A stretch of 64,000 nucleotides of DNA, taken from assembly GCA_017631275.1 (NCBI GenBank), contig JAGBTQ010000026.1, forward strand, positions 1 to 64,000, read 5' to 3'. Positions 41,748 to 50,638 of the stretch are shown in pieces. The translations under genes were made by a program, and so were the position numbers. The notes below the pieces were generated by a model. It was not told the origin of the DNA, made no database searches, and was given only the letters and a program-made list of their open reading frames with translations. The stretch's first letter is position 1, and the number at the start of each line of letters is the position of its first letter. Source of the DNA: Alistipes sp. (GTDB lineage: Bacteria; Bacteroidota; Bacteroidia; Bacteroidales; Rikenellaceae).

Positions 41748-42392
41748 ATGAAAAAATTACTACTTACAGCTATTGCCCTTATGGTAGTTATGGGGGCATT
41801 TGCGCAGCAGAAGGGCGAGAGTAATGTTGGCATTAGCTTGGGTTACAGCACGGGCATTACCAACACAAAACTTACCACCACCATAAGTGGTGGCTCGCTT
41901 ACCGACGAGACGATTAATCGCGAAGGTGACAACTTTGCCATTAACCTCGACTATGGCTACTTTGTTGCCAATAACCTGCGTGTGGGAGCCGCGCTTGGCT
42001 ATGGTTATAAAGCCAATGCCGACTCTGCTATTCACTCATTTAGCATCACTCCTAATGTGGCATACTACGTTAAGCTTGCCCCTAACTTCTACTACACCCC
42101 AAGCCTCGCGTTAGGCTTTGGTTGCGGTAGCACAAACGAGCGCTTGGTAGATTTGAGTGGTAGTGACGACAAGCTAACCATGGCGGGATTTGTGTCGGAG
42201 CTTAAGCCTTTTGCAGTGGAGTTTCGTCCTACACAGCGCTTTGCTATGAGCGTAAGCCTCTGCTCGTTGCAGTACGTATATCTTGCGGGCAACGTCGACC
42301 TGATGCAGAGTGCTGGTGTTAAGATCGACCAAAACACCTTGGCATTCAACCTTATGGCTAATGCCGAGGTAGGATTTAAGTTGTACTTCTAG
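41748..42392 (+). CDS. Small outer membrane beta-barrel protein
   Basis: 214 residues. Signal ~1-19 (cleavage after AFA, before QQK). The mature part has alternating amphipathic strands of 8-stranded-barrel type: VGISLGYSTGI, NFAINLDYGYFVANNLRVGA, ALGYGYKAN, NFYYTPSLALGFG, FAVEFRPTQRFAMSVSLCSL, and the terminal strand MANAEVGFKLYF ending in Phe, the usual signal for outer membrane insertion. It resembles the OMP_b-brl/PorT-like families. It is monocistronic. No function can be assigned. Confidence 0.85.
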   Translation: MKKLLLTAIALMVVMGAFAQQKGESNVGISLGYSTGITNTKLTTTISGGSLTDETINREGDNFAINLDYGYFVANNLRVGAALGYGYKANADSAIHSFSITPNVAYYVKLAPNFYYTPSLALGFGCGSTNERLVDLSGSDDKLTMAGFVSELKPFAVEFRPTQRFAMSVSLCSLQYVYLAGNVDLMQSAGVKIDQNTLAFNLMANAEVGFKLYF

Positions 42393-42410
42393 TATTCACC
42401 ACCATAAGAC

Positions 42411-42450
42411 AACAAGGGCTGACTAAAAAAATAGTCAGCCCTTGTTTTGT
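42411..42450. terminator. Terminator between convergent genes
   Basis: A 15-bp perfect stem, 42411-42425 with 42432-42446, loop aaaaaa, then TTGTTTATG on the plus strand. It lies between the beta-barrel gene and the S46 peptidase gene, so it can serve both. Confidence 0.85.
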
Positions 42451-42465
42451 TTATGTTGCTTGTTG

Positions 42466-44466
42466 CTACAAGCCCATCTCGTCGATAAGCCAGCCAGCGC
42501 CACCAACCTTATCTACTACGAACAATACATAGCGGATGTCGCAGATGATGTTGCGGCAGAGGGTCTCGTCGAACTCGATATCCGACATTGTTGAGAGCCA
42601 TGTGCGGTCGAAGTTTACGCCGATAAGCTCGCCATTAGCGTTGATAACAGGAGAGCCAGAGTTACCACCTGTTGTGTGGTTTGTGGCGATGAAGCATACT
42701 GGCACGGTGTACTTGCCATTTAGCTCGATGCCCCAACGACCGTAGTCCTTCTTTGCATATGCATCACGCAAAGCCTGTGGCACGTTGTAGTCGTAAATTT
42801 CAGGGTTGTCCTTAGCGATGATGCCTTCAAGCGTAGTCTGTGGGTTGTGCCATACAGCATCCTCATACTCATAGCCGGCTACCTTACCATAAGCCACACG
42901 CAACGTAAGGTTTGCATCTGGGAAGAATGCACGCTCCTTGTCCCACTCCATAAGTGCTTTAACATAAGGCTGATACCAACGCTGGATGTCAGGAATGTTG
43001 CTGAGGTTGCGGTATGCAAACTGCTTAACGTAGCGCTGAATCTCGATAACGGCATTTGCAAACTCTACCATTGGATCCTCGGCGATGTTCGTTGCCTTGA
43101 AGCCCTCAAAAGTGCCAAGCTTAGTGTTGTCGTAGAGCCAGTTAGCATACTGCTCTGCGCCACCATGCTGTGCGAACAACTTACGTAGTGATGTAGCATC
43201 AGCTGTTGCAAGCTCCTCGTAGGCCTTGAGCATAGCCACAGCCAACTCTCTATCAACCTCCACGTCGAAGTCCTTGTAGAAACGCTCGATAGCTGCTGCG
43301 TCAGATGCAAGGAAGACAACCTGCTGGAGCTCGATGCCACGAAGGGTCTCGTTGAAGAGCTCGTAGTTGAAGTATCCCTCCATGTTCTTGGCATAAGAGG
43401 CCTCAAGCGAATCGAGGAGGTATGCCTTATCTGGGTTCTGCTCGCGGAACTTAGCCTCGTAGTCAAGTTTCTTAGAGTATGTGCCAAGGCGGTTGATACC
43501 CTTAACCTCGCCCTGCCACTTCTTCCATGCGTTGGCGATGTTTGCCTGCTTAGCTGCATACTTGATGCGTGTCTCAGGTGAGAGCTTCTGTGCTGCGCCA
43601 ATGATGTCGAGGCGCTGTGTGCGAAGCTCAATCTTTGTTGGGTCTGACTTCTCGGCAATATACTTAACAGCGTCAGAGGTGATATACTCCTGGGTGTTGC
43701 CAGGGAAGCCGTAGATCATGGTGAAGTCGCCCTCCTTAACACCCTCGGTAGATACCTTGAAGTGGCGTGCAGGGGTGTAAGGCTTGTTGTTAGCGTTGTA
43801 TGCCGCAGGCTCATTCTTGCCGTTCACGTAGATACGGAAGATTGAGAAGTCACCAGTGTGGCGTGGCCAAATCCAGTTGTCGTTGTCGGCACCAAACTTA
43901 CCGATGGTGGTTGGGGGCGCAGCAACAAGACGTACGTCCGAGAACTCGCGGTAAACAAACAAGTATGCCTGGTTGCCGTAGTAGAGCTGCTCAACCTTAG
44001 CAACATAGCCCTTGCCCTCCTTCTGAGCCTTAGCAATAATCTTCTCTACCTTCTCGCCCTTGGCAATGCGCTCTGTTACATCCTCCATGCGCACCAAGAT
44101 ATGCACCTTAAGACCTGGACATGGCAACTCCTCCTCTTTCGACATTGCCCAGAAGCCGTCAGTGAGGTAGTCGTGCTCAACAGACGAGAGCGCCTGAATG
44201 GCGTCGTAGCCACAGTGGTGGTTGGTGATGAGAAGACCCTCGTTAGATACAATCTCGCCGGTGCAGCCGCCGTCAAACAAGACAACAGCATCCTTGAGCG
44301 ATGCCTGGTTAATCGAGTAGATATCCTCAGCCTCGAGCTTGAAGCCCTTAGCCTTCATGTCGTCGATGCGGCTTGCGATGAGCGACGGAAGCCACATGCC
44401 CTTGTCAGCGAATGCTGAGAAGGTTGTTGCGAGTAGTAGCGCAACAAGAATAGTAAATCTTTTCAT
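42466..44466 (-). CDS. S46 dipeptidyl-peptidase, DPP11 type
   Basis: 666 residues. Signal peptide ~1-20. Chymotrypsin-fold catalytic parts: His in LLITNHHCGYDAI (~83-84), Asp206 in RHTGDFSIF, Ser603 in TGGNSGSPVINANG; the alpha-helical domain lies between about 255 and 560. Eighteen residues after the Ser is Arg621 (NFDRTW). In Porphyromonas DPP11 an Arg at this place gives Asp/Glu preference at P1, whereas DPP7 has Gly. It releases dipeptides in the periplasm, which asaccharolytic and gut Bacteroidales use as carbon source. It is 20 bases after maf. Confidence 0.94.
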   Translation of the reverse strand: MKRFTILVALLLATTFSAFADKGMWLPSLIASRIDDMKAKGFKLEAEDIYSINQASLKDAVVLFDGGCTGEIVSNEGLLITNHHCGYDAIQALSSVEHDYLTDGFWAMSKEEELPCPGLKVHILVRMEDVTERIAKGEKVEKIIAKAQKEGKGYVAKVEQLYYGNQAYLFVYREFSDVRLVAAPPTTIGKFGADNDNWIWPRHTGDFSIFRIYVNGKNEPAAYNANNKPYTPARHFKVSTEGVKEGDFTMIYGFPGNTQEYITSDAVKYIAEKSDPTKIELRTQRLDIIGAAQKLSPETRIKYAAKQANIANAWKKWQGEVKGINRLGTYSKKLDYEAKFREQNPDKAYLLDSLEASYAKNMEGYFNYELFNETLRGIELQQVVFLASDAAAIERFYKDFDVEVDRELAVAMLKAYEELATADATSLRKLFAQHGGAEQYANWLYDNTKLGTFEGFKATNIAEDPMVEFANAVIEIQRYVKQFAYRNLSNIPDIQRWYQPYVKALMEWDKERAFFPDANLTLRVAYGKVAGYEYEDAVWHNPQTTLEGIIAKDNPEIYDYNVPQALRDAYAKKDYGRWGIELNGKYTVPVCFIATNHTTGGNSGSPVINANGELIGVNFDRTWLSTMSDIEFDETLCRNIICDIRYVLFVVDKVGGAGWLIDEMGL

Positions 44467-44486
44467 TATAAGTTAGTTTTAGTTGT

Positions 44487-45104
44487 TTATCGCAAATTAC
44501 ACTCGGGCAACGCCTCGATAAATGCCTCAAGCTCACGACATAGGCGCTGCACGGGGAGTCCCATCACGTTGTAGAACGAGCCCTCGAGCTCCTCGATGCC
44601 CACATATCCTATCCACTCCTGAATGCCGTATGCACCCGCCTTGTCCATAGGCTTGTATGTGCTCACGTAGTGGTCTATCTGCTCGTCTGTAAGCTCGGCA
44701 AAGCGTACACGGCTGCGTGACGCGAAGGTGCGCTCCATGCCCTGCATGCGTAGCGTAACGCCCGTAACGACATAGTGGTCGTTACCCGACAAGCGGCGCA
44801 ATATCTCGCGTGCCTCAGCCTCGTCCTTTGGCTTGCCCAGTACGTCGCTACCAAGGATAACCACCGTGTCGGCAGTGATAAGTAGCTCGTTATAGGCAAG
44901 AGCGTGGGGATAGGCATGGCTCTTTAGTGCCGAGAGATATGGCGCTACCTCCTCGGCCGGAAGTGTCGCGGGATAGCTCTCCTCGCACTCGAACTTCTGG
45001 GCAAGGCGATACTTGATGCCCGTTGCCGAGAGTAGCTCACGACGGCGTGGCGATGCCGAAGCAAGCACCACATCGTAGTCGCGGAGTTTATCGTGAAGCA
45101 ACAT
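44487..45104 (-). CDS. maf: Maf-family nucleotide pyrophosphatase
   Basis: 205 residues. Maf proteins hydrolyse non-canonical or modified NTPs such as dTTP, UTP or m7GTP. Motifs: VVLASASPRRRELLSATGI (about 13-31), ITADTVVILGSDVLGKPKDE (~71-90), LRRLSGNDHYVVTGVTLR, and MDKAGAYGIQEWIGYVGIEE with GSFYNVMGLPV (~152-182). Which subfamily cannot be said for certain. It follows tpiA on the same strand after an 81-base gap with a hairpin. Confidence 0.95.
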   Translation of the reverse strand: MLLHDKLRDYDVVLASASPRRRELLSATGIKYRLAQKFECEESYPATLPAEEVAPYLSALKSHAYPHALAYNELLITADTVVILGSDVLGKPKDEAEAREILRRLSGNDHYVVTGVTLRMQGMERTFASRSRVRFAELTDEQIDHYVSTYKPMDKAGAYGIQEWIGYVGIEELEGSFYNVMGLPVQRLCRELEAFIEALPECNLR

Positions 45105-45123
45105 AGCTAATGTTATATAATCT

Positions 45124-45167
45124 GAAAACTGGAAAGTATGGTATAGACGACCTACTTCCCAGTTTTC
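45124..45167 (-). terminator. Hairpin between tpiA and maf
   Basis: Arms 45124-45138 and 45153-45167 pair over 15 bp. The single A/C mismatch in the plus-strand reading becomes a G-U pair in minus-strand RNA, in line with transcription from tpiA. There is no T run, so it may stabilise the tpiA 3' end or weaken read-through rather than fully terminate. Confidence 0.5.
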
Positions 45168-45185
45168 GCTCCTGTTTAACCTATA

Positions 45186-45938
45186 TTAGAATGCCTTGCC
45201 AATAGCGAGGAAGTCCTCAGCCTTAAGCGCAGCACCACCGATAAGGCCACCGTCTACGTTAGGCTTTGAGAAGATCTCCTGAGCATTTGAAGGCTTGCAT
45301 GAGCCACCATAGAGGATTGAGCACTCCTCAGCCTTAGCACCAAACTTCGAGCGAAGCACCTCGCGGATATATGCGTGAATCTCCTCTGCCTGCCCTGCTG
45401 TAGCTGTCTTACCTGTGCCGATAGCCCATACTGGCTCGTAGGCAATAACAGTGTTTGCAAACTGCTCCTCAGTAAGGTTGAATACGACCTCCTCGATCTG
45501 CTGCTTGCACACCTCGAAGTGGCGACCTGCCTCACGCTCCTCGAGGTTCTCACCAACGCAGTAGATAGGCTTAAGACCGAACTCGAAGGCACGTGCCATC
45601 TTCTTATTAAGAGTCTCTGATGTCTCGCCATAGTACTGACGACGCTCAGAGTGCCCCAAGATAACATACTCGCAACCCAAGGCTGCAATCATCTCTGCCG
45701 ATACCTCGCCAGTGTAAGCGCCCTTAACCTCTGTTGCGCAGTCCTGAGCACCAACCTTCACGTTCTTGCCCTCAACAGCCTCGATAACCTGAGCGATGTG
45801 TGTGTATGGTGGGCATACGATAATCTCTACGCAGTCGCAAACCTCCTTACGACCCTCTGCTACGCCATTTGCCAACTCAACACCCTCCTTAGGCAAGGTG
45901 TTCATCTTCCAGTTACCTGCTACAATATTTTTTCTCAT
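45186..45938 (-). CDS. tpiA: Triose-phosphate isomerase
   Basis: 250 residues from MRKNIVAGNWKMN. A longer in-frame start at 46073 would run into lysS and is rejected. The active-site parts are all there: NWKMN (Lys), EYVILGHSERRQYYGE (His), VIAYEPVWAIGTGKTAT (Glu and loop 6), and CSILYGGSCKPSNAQEIF. It interconverts dihydroxyacetone phosphate and glyceraldehyde 3-phosphate in glycolysis. It follows lysS after 56 bases and is probably read from the same or a nearby promoter. Confidence 0.97.
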   Translation of the reverse strand: MRKNIVAGNWKMNTLPKEGVELANGVAEGRKEVCDCVEIIVCPPYTHIAQVIEAVEGKNVKVGAQDCATEVKGAYTGEVSAEMIAALGCEYVILGHSERRQYYGETSETLNKKMARAFEFGLKPIYCVGENLEEREAGRHFEVCKQQIEEVVFNLTEEQFANTVIAYEPVWAIGTGKTATAGQAEEIHAYIREVLRSKFGAKAEECSILYGGSCKPSNAQEIFSKPNVDGGLIGGAALKAEDFLAIGKAF

Positions 45939-45994
45939 AGTTTTGTCGTTGTTTGAATTATTGATAATGTTGGGTGTTATCCCATAATTACTCG

Positions 45995-47722
45995 TTACTC
46001 CTTTTTTGACTCGATCCACGCCTTGATCTCGGCAGTGCCCAAGCCTAGCTTGTTCTTCTTGTTGAAGCCACAAAGGTCATTAAATAGCTTCATGCCACCC
46101 GATTTTGCGGTGTTCTCGAATGCCTCAAGCGTAATGTAGCCCATCTTCTGAACCACAGCAACCCACTCCTGAGGAATGCCTGCCTCGGTATATACCTCCT
46201 CAGCATCAGCAACTACCTTCTTCTCTGGTCGCATTGTTGGGAAGAACAATACATCCTGAATAGATGTCTCGCCTGTCATGAACATTGTGAGGCGGTCGAT
46301 ACCAATACCCATACCTGAGCACTGTGGCATACCATACTCCAAGGCACGTACAAAGTCCATGTCGATAGTCATCGCCTCGTCGTCGCCCTTCTCCGATAGG
46401 CGCATCTGCTCCTGGAAACGCTCGAGCTGGTCGATAGGATCGTTAAGCTCAGAGTAGGCGTTACAAAGCTCCTTACCATTTACGAATAGCTCGAAACGCT
46501 CCGTTAGGTCGCTATTGTCGCGGTGACGCTTGCAAAGTGGCGACATCTCGATAGGGTAGTCTGTGACGAATGTTGGCTGTACGAGGTCCTCCTCGCAGTA
46601 CTGACCGAAGATAGCGTCGATAAGCTTGCCCTTACCCATCGTGTCGTCAATCTCAACATTTAGGCGCTTACATGCCTCACGCAACTGCTCCTCGCTTTGA
46701 CCAGTGATGTCGTAGCCAGTTTTCTCGCGAATAGCGTCGGTCATTGTCACACGCTTGAATGGTGCCTTGAACGAGATTGTGCGGCCGTCGAGCACCACGT
46801 CTGTTGTGCCGTTTACTGCCATTGCCACACGCTCCAACATCTGCTCGGTGAACTCCTGCATCCAGATGTAGTCCTTGTATGCCACGTAGATCTCCATACA
46901 AGTAAACTCTGGGTTGTGTGTGCGGTCCATACCCTCGTTACGGAAGTTCTTGCCGAACTCGTAAACACCGTCGAAGCCACCTACGATGAGGCGCTTGAGG
47001 TATAGCTCAGTAGCTATTCGCATGTAGAAGTCGATGTCGAGGGCGTTGTGGTGGGTGATGAATGGACGTGCCGCAGCACCACCAGGAATAGGCTGCAAAA
47101 TAGGTGTCTCCACCTCGAGGTAGCCACGCTCGTTGAAGAAGTCACGCATGGTCTGCATGATCTTAGCACGCTTAACGAAGGTATCCTTCACGTGTGGGTT
47201 TACTACCAAGTCGAGGTAGCGCTGGCGGTAGCGCACCTCAGGGTCGGTGAGTGCGTCGAACATCTGGCCATCCTTCTGCTTAACAACAGGGAGTGGACGT
47301 ACCGACTTAGAGATAACTGTAAACTTGCGGCAGTGTACCGACAACTCGCCAGTGTTGGTAAGGAATGCAAAACCCTCAACGCCGATGAAGTCGCCAATGT
47401 CGAGGAGCTTCTTGAATACGGTGTTGTAGAGTGTTGGGTCGCCCTCGGGGCAGATGTCGTCACGACGGATATATACCTGAATACGGCCTGTCGAGTCCTG
47501 AAGCTCGAAGAATGATGCTGAGCCCATGATGCGTCGGCTCATGATACGGCCGGCGATAGCTACCTCTTGGTAGTTGCCCTTCTCCGAAGAGTAGTTCTCG
47601 GCAATCTCCTTTGCTGTTGCGTTCACCTCGAAACGTGCTGCGGGGTAGGGCTCGATACCCATCTCACGCAACGCATTTAGCGACTGACGGCGCAATACTT
47701 CCTGTTCACTTAGTTCAATCAT
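45995..47722 (-). CDS. lysS: Lysyl-tRNA synthetase, class II
   Basis: 575 residues, longer than the ~505 of E. coli. The OB-fold anticodon-binding domain is at about 55-160 (AIAGRIMSRRIMGSASFFEL, VEGFAFLTNTGELSVHC). The class II catalytic core from ~175 has motif 1 (FLN-type FFNERGYLEVETPILQPIPG), motif 2 (FGKNFRNEGMDRTHNPEFTC, ~265) and motif 3 (MGIGIDRLTMFMTG, ~485). The extra C-terminal ~70 residues (VVADAEEVYTEAGIP and onward) form a small added domain seen in Bacteroidota. Confidence 0.97.
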   Translation of the reverse strand: MIELSEQEVLRRQSLNALREMGIEPYPAARFEVNATAKEIAENYSSEKGNYQEVAIAGRIMSRRIMGSASFFELQDSTGRIQVYIRRDDICPEGDPTLYNTVFKKLLDIGDFIGVEGFAFLTNTGELSVHCRKFTVISKSVRPLPVVKQKDGQMFDALTDPEVRYRQRYLDLVVNPHVKDTFVKRAKIMQTMRDFFNERGYLEVETPILQPIPGGAAARPFITHHNALDIDFYMRIATELYLKRLIVGGFDGVYEFGKNFRNEGMDRTHNPEFTCMEIYVAYKDYIWMQEFTEQMLERVAMAVNGTTDVVLDGRTISFKAPFKRVTMTDAIREKTGYDITGQSEEQLREACKRLNVEIDDTMGKGKLIDAIFGQYCEEDLVQPTFVTDYPIEMSPLCKRHRDNSDLTERFELFVNGKELCNAYSELNDPIDQLERFQEQMRLSEKGDDEAMTIDMDFVRALEYGMPQCSGMGIGIDRLTMFMTGETSIQDVLFFPTMRPEKKVVADAEEVYTEAGIPQEWVAVVQKMGYITLEAFENTAKSGGMKLFNDLCGFNKKNKLGLGTAEIKAWIESKKE

Positions 47723-47760
47723 AATCTATATTGTTTTTTAGTTATTTGCGATACAACGTG

Positions 47761-47791
47761 CAAAGTTACAAAACAAAAGTGACTCCCGCAA
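47761..47791 (-). promoter_or_regulatory. Promoter of lysS: TTG, 20-base spacer, TAACTTTG
   Basis: On the minus strand TTG (47791-47789) and TAACTTTG (47768-47761), 38 bases before the ATG. Confidence 0.78.
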
Positions 47792-47860
47792 TTTTATTTT
47801 ATAAAATTTAGAAAATCGTTGCATTATAGCCTGCCCAACCCCATATTTTGCCCCCTGCTT

Positions 47861-47890
47861 TTTGGATTTAATCTAATTTTCGTATCTTTG
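47861..47890 (+). promoter_or_regulatory. Promoter of the GH20 gene: TTTG, 18-base spacer, TATCTTTG
   Basis: TTTG at 47861-47864 and TATCTTTG at 47883-47890; the box ends 18 bases before the ATG at 47909. Confidence 0.8.
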
Positions 47891-47908
47891 TGAAAACTAT
47901 TTTTTGCA

Positions 47909-49987
47909 ATGAGAAATATACGACTCTTTTTGGTAATTTTTGCCTTAGTGGCATATGTTCAGCTCTCGGCACAGAGTATTACCCCTGTGCCTCTTATTGT
48001 GCGTGGTGGCGTATGTAACGGCGAGGTCTGCACACCTGCCGAACCATTTGACTATACACAACCCTTCAAGCTTACTTTTGAGGGTGCAGATGCTGTTGAT
48101 ATTGAGCGTCTTACCTCTGCGGCAAAGGCTGCGGGCTTGAATGTTAAGTGTGTTAAGCGCGCTGTAAACTATTCTAAAAAGGGTTATCTTCATATTCTTA
48201 TCCGCCCCGAGATGTTGCCTAACGACGAGGGCTATGCTATCTCTACAGACAATAATGGCATCATCGTAACGGCTAATGCTCCTGCGGGTGCCTTCTATGC
48301 CTTGCAGACCATGCGTCAGATGGTCGAGAGTGGCGAGTGGCAAACGGGTATTATTGCCGACTATCCACGCTTCGAGTATCGTGGTGTGCTCGTCGATATT
48401 TCGCGCCACTTCCGTTCGGTCGATTTCCTTAAGCGTCAGATAGATATGATGGCACGCGTGAAGCTCAACCGCTTGCACCTTCACCTCACCGACGCTGCCG
48501 GTTGGCGCCTACAAGTAGATAGCTATCCACGCCTCACAAGCTATGCTGCATGGCGCACACCTCACGACTGGAAGAGTTGGTGGCAGGGTGGTCGTACATT
48601 CCTCGACGAGGGCACGGAGGGTGCTTCGGGCGGCTACCTCACGAAGGCTGAGGCTCGTGAGTTGGTTGAGTATGCTGCCGACCGCTATATCACCATCATT
48701 CCCGAGATTGAGATGCCTGGCCACTCCGATGAGGTGCTGGCTGCCTATCCCGAGCTAAAGTGTACGCATAACCCTGAGAATCAGGGCGAGTTGTGCATCG
48801 GCAAGGAGGCTACCTTCGAGATGATGCAGGCTATATTAGACGAGGTTATCGAGATCTTCCCATCGGAGTATATACATATAGGTGGCGACGAGGCGTCGAA
48901 GGAGAATTGGAAGCTCTGCGAGGATTGCCAGCGCCGCATGCGCGAGGAGGGCTTGGAGTCTGTCGAGGAGTTGCAGAGCTACATGATACGCCGCATGGAG
49001 CAGTATCTCAACTCTAAGGGTCGCCAGATTATCGGCTGGGACGAGATATTGGAGGGAGGCCTTGCCCCTAATGCCACTGTCATGTCGTGGCGTGGCGAGG
49101 AGGGCGGTCGCATGGCTGCCGAGGCGGGCCACAACGTCATAATGTCGCCCCATGGCTACTGCTATATCGACGCTCCACAAGATGCCCCTTACTCGCAGCC
49201 CGAGTCTATCGGTGGCTACTTGCCGCTGGAGAAGGTCTATAGCTATGAGCCTGTGCCAGAGTCGCTTGACGAGAATGTAGGTAAGTATATCTCGGGTGTT
49301 CAGGCTAACCTTTGGGCAGAGTTTATTGTTGAGGACAGCCACTACGAGCACATGCTCTGGCCACGTGCCATTGCCCTTGCCGAGATTGGCTGGTCGATGC
49401 CCGAGAATAAGGACTATGCCGACTTTCGTCGTCGTGCCGTGGCTATTGTCGACCGCATGATTGAGGAGGGATACTCGCCTTTCGACCTCAAAAACGAGAT
49501 TGGCAATCGCCCCGAGTCGCTCACCGATGTCGAGCACTTGGCACTTGGCAAGCCTGTGGAGTATCTCTACCCCTCACGCTACTATGCCCCACAGTATGCC
49601 GCTGCGGGCGATGCTACGCTCACCGACGGCAAGCGTGGCACATGGACCTATGCCGATGGTCGTTGGCAAGGCTTCTTGGGTCGTGGCGGTGTCGATGTAA
49701 TCATTGATCTTGAGGAGGTTATGGACGTGAGCTCTATCGCTGCCGACTTTATGCAGATCTGCGGTCCTGGTGTCTTTATGCCATGCTTGGTCGAGATTGC
49801 CGTGTCGGAAGATGGCGAGAACTACACGAAGATTGCCGACATCGAGTGGGAGGTTATCCTCGACGAGCTACCCTCGTTCAAGACCTTCGGCTGGGAGGGC
49901 GAGACCCGTGCCCGCTATATCCGCTACAAGGCCCATCGCAGCAAGTATACGGGTTTCTTGTTTGTCGATGAGATAATCATCAAATAA
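47909..49987 (+). CDS. GH20 beta-N-acetylhexosaminidase with C-terminal binding domain
   Basis: 692 residues. Signal ~1-21 (cleavage after LSA). The GH20b N-terminal domain is at about 22-145, and the TIM-barrel catalytic domain at about 150-490 begins FEYRGVLVDISRHFRSVDFL. The catalytic pair is Asp327-Glu328 in IHIGGDEASKENW; substrate residues lie in LHLHLTDAAGWRLQ and ANLWAEF. The last ~140 residues form an F5/8C-like discoidin domain (DVIIDLEEVMDVSSIAADFM, YIRYKAHRSKYTGFLFVDEI). It probably removes terminal GlcNAc or GalNAc from host or bacterial glycans in the periplasm or at the surface. It is monocistronic with no susCD pair nearby. Confidence 0.94.
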   Translation: MRNIRLFLVIFALVAYVQLSAQSITPVPLIVRGGVCNGEVCTPAEPFDYTQPFKLTFEGADAVDIERLTSAAKAAGLNVKCVKRAVNYSKKGYLHILIRPEMLPNDEGYAISTDNNGIIVTANAPAGAFYALQTMRQMVESGEWQTGIIADYPRFEYRGVLVDISRHFRSVDFLKRQIDMMARVKLNRLHLHLTDAAGWRLQVDSYPRLTSYAAWRTPHDWKSWWQGGRTFLDEGTEGASGGYLTKAEARELVEYAADRYITIIPEIEMPGHSDEVLAAYPELKCTHNPENQGELCIGKEATFEMMQAILDEVIEIFPSEYIHIGGDEASKENWKLCEDCQRRMREEGLESVEELQSYMIRRMEQYLNSKGRQIIGWDEILEGGLAPNATVMSWRGEEGGRMAAEAGHNVIMSPHGYCYIDAPQDAPYSQPESIGGYLPLEKVYSYEPVPESLDENVGKYISGVQANLWAEFIVEDSHYEHMLWPRAIALAEIGWSMPENKDYADFRRRAVAIVDRMIEEGYSPFDLKNEIGNRPESLTDVEHLALGKPVEYLYPSRYYAPQYAAAGDATLTDGKRGTWTYADGRWQGFLGRGGVDVIIDLEEVMDVSSIAADFMQICGPGVFMPCLVEIAVSEDGENYTKIADIEWEVILDELPSFKTFGWEGETRARYIRYKAHRSKYTGFLFVDEIIIK

Positions 49988-49988
49988 G

Positions 49989-50130
49989 GTGAAAGGTGAG
50001 AAGTGAAAGGTGAAAGGTGAGAAGTGAGAAGTAAGGCGTGCTTTGCACGAGATTAAATTAGTAATTAGTAGAGAGTAAAGAGTAATAAAAAGCAGAAAAA
50101 TATTACTCATTACTAATTACTAACTACTCA
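49989..50130. repeat. Arrays of 7-base repeats, partly inverted
   Basis: Six heptads GTGAAAG/GTGAGAA stand in a row at 49989-50030. A small hairpin cgtgc-ttt-gcacg is at 50037-50049. A second array TTAGTAA/TTAGTAG/AGAGTAA/AGAGTAA (50058-50085) faces its complement ATTACTC/ATTACTA/ATTACTA/ACTACTC (50102-50129), so the two can fold back. The array starts one base after the GH20 stop codon. No coding potential. Confidence 0.75.
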
Positions 50131-50134
50131 TTAA

Positions 50135-50175
50135 AACAACGAGTCCGACTAAACTTTAGTCGGACTCGTTGTTTA
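50135..50175. terminator. Strong hairpin terminator between convergent genes
   Basis: A perfect 16-bp stem, 50135-50150 with 50158-50173, loop aaacttt. It lies between the GH20 gene and the HMA gene that converge here, and A/T runs on both sides allow use on both strands. Confidence 0.88.
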
Positions 50176-50189
50176 TATTAGCCTATCTA

Positions 50190-50588
50190 TTAGTGCTTGT
50201 GGTCGTGGCCTGAGCAGCAGTCGTCCTCGCAAGCCATCTTCTCGGCTGGCTTAGTGTCGTGGTGGTGGCCGCAGCAGCCATCGGCGCAAGCACCCTTAAC
50301 AGATGCATCGATCTTGACCTTAGCAAAGGCCTTGATGATAGCCTCGTTGTTGGTCTTTGCAGGGTCGTAGGTTACGGTAACAACCTTTGTAGGCACGTCA
50401 ACCTTAACATCGCGAACACCCTTCTCGTATGGAAGTGTGTCGTTGATCTTCTTTGCGCAGCCCTCGCAGTCGAGTGATGTCATAAACTCAACGGTTACTG
50501 TCTGCTTCTCGCCCTTCTTAGGCTTCTGTGCGTTAACGGCGCCAATGCTGAATAGTGCTACAAGGCACACTAAAATAATCTTCTTCAT
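50190..50588 (-). CDS. Secreted heavy-metal-associated (HMA) domain protein
   Basis: 132 residues. Signal ~1-20. An HMA ferredoxin-like fold at about 28-95 with metal motif FMTSLDCEGCAKKI (CxxC) and VDVPTKVVTVTYDPAKTN. The C-terminal ~35 residues are packed with Cys and His (GCCGHHHD, CEDDCCSGHDHKH), giving further metal sites. It is likely a periplasmic carrier of copper or zinc. It is the last gene of a unit that also holds a TonB receptor and a His-rich protein, 50 bases after the receptor. Confidence 0.9.
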   Translation of the reverse strand: MKKIILVCLVALFSIGAVNAQKPKKGEKQTVTVEFMTSLDCEGCAKKINDTLPYEKGVRDVKVDVPTKVVTVTYDPAKTNNEAIIKAFAKVKIDASVKGACADGCCGHHHDTKPAEKMACEDDCCSGHDHKH

Positions 50589-50638
50589 AATAGTATTGTG
50601 TTTTAATTAATTAACGTCTAAACGAACTTTTTAGTATA

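Noticed and set aside
45939..46073. 45-residue N-terminal extension of TpiA
   Set aside because: The extension is translated from the lysS 3' end and adds residues before the invariant NWKMN start of the family.
47909..49987. GH20 gene as part of a polysaccharide utilisation locus
   Set aside because: No susC/susD pair, regulator or other glycan enzymes are adjacent; the gene is monocistronic between convergent and divergent neighbours.
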